A DNA stretch of 11,852 nt from NCBI GenBank assembly GCA_902459845.2, contig CABPSV020000634.1, forward strand, positions 1 through 11,852, in the 5' to 3' direction. Shown piece by piece: positions 7,309 to 11,852 of the stretch. Every line of letters begins with the position of its first letter. Within the stretch, counting starts at the first letter, position 1. Under the pieces are notes generated by a model. It had not been told where the DNA came from and ran no database searches. It saw only the letters and a list, made by a program, of their open reading frames with translations. This DNA comes from Hepatocystis sp. ex Piliocolobus tephrosceles. Lineage: Eukaryota; Apicomplexa; Aconoidasida; Haemosporida; Plasmodiidae. The position numbers were made by a program, and so were the translations under genes.

Positions 7309-7450
7309 ATATGTGTATAAATATATATTTTATATATTTGACACATGTATAACTATATTATACCCATCCATAGCTATGACACAAGTAAAAATTAAAAAGT
7401 TATATATTATATTTTTAATATGACAGAAGGAATGTATAACAAAAAGACAA

Positions 7451-7483
<33 letters not shown>

Positions 7484-8565
7484 TAAATAAATAAAATGAA
7501 GTAGTAATTAAACAGGATCAATGCGTTTCTATAATACATATAATTATGTTTTTGAAATGTAAAAAAACGTTCCTGTAATATAGCGTTTACAGATATATAT
7601 ATTTAAGCTAATGATTATTTGTGTAAATTAAAAAAAAAAAAAAAAAAAAATGATTGAACACTTGTAATTATAATAATTTTATTAACACAACATTATTTAC
7701 TTGCGTTATTTGCATAGCATTTGCATAGCATTTGTATAGCATTTGTATAGCATTTGTATAGCATTTGTATAGCATTTGTATAGCATTTGTCTAGCATTTG
7801 TATTTATATTTTTTTCATTTAGCACAAGTGAAATATAACTGCTGCAAATATAACCGCTGCAAACATTTTTTTACATACTATAAAAAAATAAATAAATAAC
7901 TTCGTGATTAGTAGAGCTACATAAACGTGCGCACATACCAGTGCTACATATACACATAATAAAAATACATATCAATACATTTATAATTATAGTTAAAACA
8001 TATTTTCTTATTTTGTTGCATAAAAAAAATATATATTATTTTTTAATTTTTCCCTGTTTTAGTTAGAAGTATATACGTTCGAAGAAAACGCGTCGTATGT
8101 AGATATTGTAACATAATTTTAAATAAATAAGTGAGCAAATAAATGCACAAATAAATTAATGGCCAAATCAGCAAATAAACAAATGATCAAATGTATATAT
8201 TTATTTATCTGTAAATACTATTAAAATAGCGAAATATGCATTAGCGTTTTTTTTTTCCATTTTTTGCATTTTTTTTTTTTCCATTTTTTTTTCCCATTTT
8301 TTTTTTTTTTTTTTTTCCATTTTTTGTGTTATTGTTAATTCTTTTTAAAGAAGAAATTAAATATATTTTCTCAAGTACATATACTGAAAGCGTCAGTTCA
8401 TTTGTAATATATATATATATATATATTTTTTTTTTTGTCGCATTTTGTTTTTCCACTGTGATTATTATACCTATATTTTTTTAACTATCATTTATAATAT
8501 ATTGTTCTACTAGATAGTAGTAGAATAAAGTTAATGATTTTTAAAAAGGATAAAAAACAAAAAAA
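7309..8565. other. 5' flank of the maspardin-like gene
   Basis: No gene seen. It holds long A runs (7457-7482, 7629-7650), an 11-bp array (7708-7802), loose GCAAATAAA-type repeats (about 8120-8195), T tracts broken by CC (about 8247-8325) and a (TA) run (about 8408-8426). It presumably contains the promoter and 5' untranslated region of the gene starting at 8566. Confidence 0.6.
7708..7802. repeat. 11-bp array ATTTGYATAGC, 8 copies plus a partial
   Basis: Eight head-to-tail units start at 7708, 7719, 7730, 7741, 7752, 7763, 7774 and 7785, then a partial unit. The first two read ATTTGCATAGC, the next five ATTTGTATAGC and the last ATTTGTCTAGC. The period is close to one DNA helical turn, so each unit would face the same side of the helix. 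It lies about 770-860 bp upstream of the maspardin-like start codon. Confidence 0.95.
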
Positions 8566-10224
8566 ATGAAGCAGGAAGATATGTCGATGCTTGAAGCGTA
8601 TAAATCGTTTTGCTCGAAATACCCATTGAAAAGGTTGTCAATGCCTAAAAGTGATTTAGTATGGTCTTACTATGATATTAATAACAGAAGCGAACATATT
8701 GTAATATTTTTACATGGGTTATGTGGGACAGCTGGATGTTATTTTTATCAACTAGATGCATTAGCTAATTTAGGATTTCGAGTTATTTCATTACAATATC
8801 CATGTTATCATTATATACAAGATTGGGTTAAAAACGTTTGTAATATATTAGAATATTTAAATATAAAAAAAGCACATTTTTTTGCATCCGATTTGGGAGG
8901 ATATTTAATACAATTATATGCAAAAATATATCCATCGAAAATTGAATCATTAATTTTATGTAATTCGTATAGAAGAACAGATGAATTTGCAGCTGTGGCA
9001 TCCTTAAGAAATATTTATGGTAAACTTTATAGTTTTTTACCACATGTTTTATTAAAAAAAATATTATTGGAAAATTATATATATTCTATTAATACAAGAA
9101 TAGATTTAAAAGAAAAAAACTCTTTAGAATTTATGAGTAATGAAATAGAATTAATAAGTGGTGCAGACTTAGGTGGTAGGTTTAGTTTACATTTATCATC
9201 AGAAATAATTGATGGAATATATATTAATGAAAAATGTTTAACTCTTATACAAACATTAAATAATACATATAATAATAGTATAAACGAAGATATGAGAAAA
9301 GCTTACCCATATGCTAAACATGCTATTATGAAATCTGGTGGATGTTTTCCTTATTTAAGTAGACATGAAGAAGTTAATATATATATACTAGTACATTTAA
9401 GGAATAATTGTAGTAGTGATTTTGTAAAAGAACAGATTACCAGTATGAGTTATATAAATCAACTTAAAAATGATAATATAAATAAATATGTAAAAAATGA
9501 TAATATAAATAAATATGTAAAAAATGATAATATAAATAAATATGTAAAAAATGATAGGGGTGATAGAGGTAGTAGGGGTGATAAATGTGGTAGGGATGAT
9601 AAATGTGGTAGGGATGATAAATGTGGTAGGGATGATATGGGTAATAGGAATATTAATAAACATCATAAAAAATATAATGACAATAATGATCAGAAAGTAT
9701 ATAGAAATAACAAAAGTAATAGCTATGACCGGCATAACGTTTACAGTGATAATAATCCTTACCAAAGTTGTTACAACGAGGTGCCTAGCGATAGTGAAGT
9801 TAGTGATGGCTACAGCTATGACTATGACTATGAACGCAATGATGGATATGTTAGTGTATCTAATGGTGGTCCTAGTGGTGGTTCTAATGGTGTTTCTAAT
9901 GGTGTTTCTAATGATAGCTATGATAATAGATGTAACAATAACGACAAGGCAAAATTAGAATATACAAATAAACCAACAAGTGTTAATAAAAATAATTATA
10001 ACAAATATGATACTGACGATGTAGACGTTTTTAATATATATAAAAATACACTTTATGATAGTGTTGATGGTTTAAGTAGAAGAGACACTGTTACAAGTGA
10101 AGAAAGTATATTTAGTAATAACAGTAGTAATAAAAATAGTATTAGTAATAATAATAGTACTAGTAATAATAATAGGTACTCTAACATCTATGATAACAAA
10201 ATAGATAATAAAGTACAAATATAA
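8566..10224 (+). CDS. Maspardin-like (SPG21/ACP33) alpha/beta-hydrolase-fold protein with long tail
   Basis: A 552-residue single-exon protein. Residues 18-285 follow maspardin closely: YPLKRL (19-24), LVWSYYD (31-37), FRVISLQYP (71-79), SLILCNSY (128-135), YPYA (247-250), SGGCFPYLSRHEEVN (257-271). Human maspardin (about 308 residues) binds the CD4 tail, sits on endosomal and trans-Golgi membranes, and is regarded as a probable non-enzyme. At the nucleophile elbow this protein has ASDLGG (107-112) where the human protein has GASLGG, so Asp109 replaces Ser. At the usual His position it has Cys260 (SGGCFPYL). HGLCGT (50-55) resembles an oxyanion-hole loop. Residues 286-552 are low-complexity: three KNDNINKYV units, three DKCGRD units, then Asn/Ser/Asp-rich sequence. 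ATG 8566 has an A-rich context; Met6 and Met8 are alternatives. A different alpha/beta hydrolase assignment is possible, but CNSY and FPYLSR favour maspardin. Confidence 0.88.
   Translation: MKQEDMSMLEAYKSFCSKYPLKRLSMPKSDLVWSYYDINNRSEHIVIFLHGLCGTAGCYFYQLDALANLGFRVISLQYPCYHYIQDWVKNVCNILEYLNIKKAHFFASDLGGYLIQLYAKIYPSKIESLILCNSYRRTDEFAAVASLRNIYGKLYSFLPHVLLKKILLENYIYSINTRIDLKEKNSLEFMSNEIELISGADLGGRFSLHLSSEIIDGIYINEKCLTLIQTLNNTYNNSINEDMRKAYPYAKHAIMKSGGCFPYLSRHEEVNIYILVHLRNNCSSDFVKEQITSMSYINQLKNDNINKYVKNDNINKYVKNDNINKYVKNDRGDRGSRGDKCGRDDKCGRDDKCGRDDMGNRNINKHHKKYNDNNDQKVYRNNKSNSYDRHNVYSDNNPYQSCYNEVPSDSEVSDGYSYDYDYERNDGYVSVSNGGPSGGSNGVSNGVSNDSYDNRCNNNDKAKLEYTNKPTSVNKNNYNKYDTDDVDVFNIYKNTLYDSVDGLSRRDTVTSEESIFSNNSSNKNSISNNNSTSNNNRYSNIYDNKIDNKVQI
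9466..9546 (+). repeat. In-frame 27-bp repeat, three copies (KNDNINKYV)
   Basis: Residues 301-327 of the maspardin-like protein are three identical nine-residue units that also match at the DNA level, so the duplication is recent. They open the low-complexity tail immediately after the conserved domain. Confidence 0.95.
9580..9633 (+). repeat. In-frame 18-bp repeat, three copies (DKCGRD)
   Basis: Residues 339-356 are three DKCGRD units from an 18-bp repeat, followed by a decayed unit (DMGNRN). The units are GC-richer than the rest of the tail and rich in Gly, Arg, Asp and Cys, unlike the usual Asn-rich filler. Confidence 0.93.
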
Positions 10225-10258
10225 TATTTTTATGGGGTGTCAATATTTATATTTAACA

Positions 10259-10307
10259 TAAAGTGTAAAGTAGTAAAAAAAAATAAAGTGTAAAGTAGTA
10301 AAAAAAA
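10259..10307. repeat. Direct duplication of AAAGTGTAAAGTAGTA plus A run
   Basis: ATAAAGTGTAAAGTAGTA followed by an A run occurs twice in tandem, the copies starting 24 bp apart and the second A run being longer. It begins about 35 bp past the maspardin-like stop codon, inside its 3' untranslated region. Confidence 0.9.
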
Positions 10308-10952
10308 AAAAAAAAAGGTATTGTTTTACATCTATAGTAAATGTAATTTAAAATACATTAAAAGCATCAAAGTTTATCGTAAAAATTATAGAACTTACAG
10401 TGTATAATTTTGTAAATAAGAAAAAAAAGTCAAAACAGGGAAAACAAAAAAAATAAATAAATAAAAGGGCCTAACGAAATGGGGGCAGAAAAAAAAAAAA
10501 AAAAGCTAAACCAATTATGACGACTAAAAAAAGTATCCACAAAAAAGAGAGGTTTGTGTGCGGATTAAATTTACATACACATATATATTTTATTATATAA
10601 CAAATGCATAGTTTTATGTAAATAATGGATAAACTTAATTTATACACCGTAATTAATGCGAATTATAAAATGAAAAAATGACTAATGGAGATTATTAAAA
10701 AAAATTGAAAATATTTTTCTTTTTAATAAATGTGTTATTATGTTACTACGAAGGTTTTAAGAAATTTATGTTGATTTATGTAATATGTATGTGTTTTAAA
10801 AAAAAAAAAAATAAATAAATATATAATGATAATAGCAATAGTAGTAATAATAATAACTTTTTTTTTTTTCTTTTTTTTTCGTCACTTATGAAAGAACTAT
10901 TATTTTTTAATACACTTTCACTGTAATTTAATGTATATATCACAAGCTATGC

Positions 10953-10954
<2 letters not shown>

Positions 10955-10999
<45 letters not shown>
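10955..10999. repeat. (TA)n microsatellite
   Basis: About 45 nt of uninterrupted TA. Probably length-polymorphic; no function inferred. Confidence 0.95.
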
Positions 11000-11001
<2 letters not shown>

Positions 11002-11266
11002 ACTCCTTCCAATTTGCTTAGTTAATAATTATAAACATGTCTAAACTAGTTATCAATTTTTTATAGGAGTTATTTTTTTTATTTGTTCTTTGTTATTTTA
11101 TTTTTTATGCATTTTTTGTGATTTTTTGTGATTTTCATATTATATGTAAACTTTGAGTTTTTTTTGTTTTGGTAATTTTGCTCTTTCTTTTATGATTTTG
11201 TGAATATCTTATGTAATAGTTTTATTACTTATAGAATTTGTTATTTCGTGTTATAAATATATGTAC

Positions 11267-11270
<4 letters not shown>

Positions 11271-11319
<49 letters not shown>
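11271..11319. repeat. (AT)n microsatellite
   Basis: About 49 nt of uninterrupted AT, preceded by GTACGTAC. Probably length-polymorphic; no function inferred. Confidence 0.95.
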
Positions 11320-11323
<4 letters not shown>

Positions 11324-11601
11324 ATGTATTTTTTTTAGTTGTTAATTAAACTTTTTTCCTTTTCCTTTTTTTAAATAATTTTTGTTTTCAAAAACGCGAT
11401 TACAATTTTTTTTTTGCAAATAATCTATATATATACACATACAAACGCACGTTTAATATTACCTTTATATTTATATAATAAAAAGGCAAGACAAATATGC
11501 CTTCTTATTTTTGGCCTTATTTATTATGTACCTTCCATTTGATTCTTATTTTTTTTTTTTTTTTTAATTCACTGTTTCAAATAAACATTTAATAATTACG
11601 C

Positions 11602-11852
11602 TTTTTTTTAGTAACGAATTCGTAACATTTTTTTTTAGTAACGAATTCGTAGCACTTTTTTTAGTAACGAATTAATAGCACTTTTTTTTAGTAACGAATT
11701 AATAGCACTTTTTTTTAGTAACGAATTAATAGCACTTTTTTTTAGTAACGAATTAATAGCACTTTTTTTTAGTAACGAATTAATAGCACTTTTTTTTAGT
11801 AACGAATTAATAGCACTTTTTTTTAGTAACGAATTAATAGCACTTTTTTTTA
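11602..11852. repeat. 27-bp tandem array, nine copies, cut by window end
   Basis: GTAACGAATT recurs at 11611, 11638, 11664, 11691, 11718, 11745, 11772, 11799 and 11826, with spacing of 27 (once 26). Each unit is a T run, then AGTAACGAATTAATAGCAC. The first two copies differ, reading ACGAATTCGT, a perfect 10-bp palindrome; the remaining seven are nearly identical. The window ends in the T run of a tenth unit, so the array continues or the assembly stopped inside it. Confidence 0.96.

Larger units (their letters stand above)
10225..11601. other. 3' flank of the maspardin-like gene, low-complexity spacer
   Basis: No firm gene. It contains a tandem duplication at 10259-10307, a less AT-biased patch at about 10465-10565 with a 27-codon ORF (10517-10600), (TA)n runs at 10955-10999 and 11271-11319, and many T tracts. 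Confidence 0.6.

Noticed and set aside
8241..8456. Lys/Asn-rich minus-strand ORF (71 residues)
   Set aside because: It derives from T tracts broken by CC and a TA run; composition is as expected from low-complexity DNA.
5023..8565. Centromere
   Set aside because: Plasmodium centromeres are a few kb of extreme, repeat-dominated AT DNA without genes. This spacer has GC-containing patches and a possible ORF, and its repeats are many unrelated short arrays.
9397..9958. ORFs overlapping the maspardin-like tail on both strands
   Set aside because: They are shadow frames of the in-frame repeats in the tail, which lack stops in other frames.

Overview
The window is nuclear DNA of a malaria parasite (Plasmodium). 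The evidence is very AT-rich spacers packed with poly(A)/poly(T), (TA)n and short minisatellites, short phased introns with GTAA-type donors and poly-T/AG acceptors, and conserved proteins interrupted by Asn/Lys/Asp-rich low-complexity inserts. The coding regions and GTACGTAC-rich spacers look more like the P. malariae or P. ovale group than P. vivax. The species is not settled from sequence alone.

Layout: (1) 1-662 holds a perfect 48-bp inverted repeat at the extreme left edge and a 19-bp array. (2) 663-1830, plus strand, is a three-exon gene for the ESCRT-III protein VPS60/CHMP5, with a proposed 5-nt first coding exon. (3) 1831-3459 is a spacer between convergent genes, with a 15-bp minisatellite and a 12/14-bp minisatellite that runs into the next gene's stop codon. 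(4) 3460-5022, minus strand, is an ATP23-type (peptidase M76) mitochondrial intermembrane-space metalloprotease, enlarged by low-complexity inserts. (5) 5023-8565 is a 3.5-kb divergent spacer with several minisatellites, an AAAAT-to-AAAAC pentamer tract and a possible 57-residue membrane microprotein at 7135-7308. (6) 8566-10224, plus strand, is a maspardin-like (SPG21/ACP33) alpha/beta-hydrolase-fold protein. The usual nucleophile Ser is Asp and the usual His position is Cys, and a repeat-rich tail of about 265 residues follows. (7) 10225-11852 is a 3' flank ending in a 27-bp tandem array cut by the window edge.

The genes do not form an obvious pathway. VPS60 and maspardin families act on endosomal membranes and ATP23 acts in mitochondria; their adjacency is probably ordinary eukaryotic gene order. 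A fold-back repeat at one edge and a tandem array at the other suggest the window may be one whole small contig. I found no tRNA, rRNA, CRISPR array or transposase. The strongest leads are the Asp-for-Ser change in the maspardin-like protein, the small membrane ORF, the terminal inverted repeat, and the minisatellite that supplies the ATP23 stop codon.
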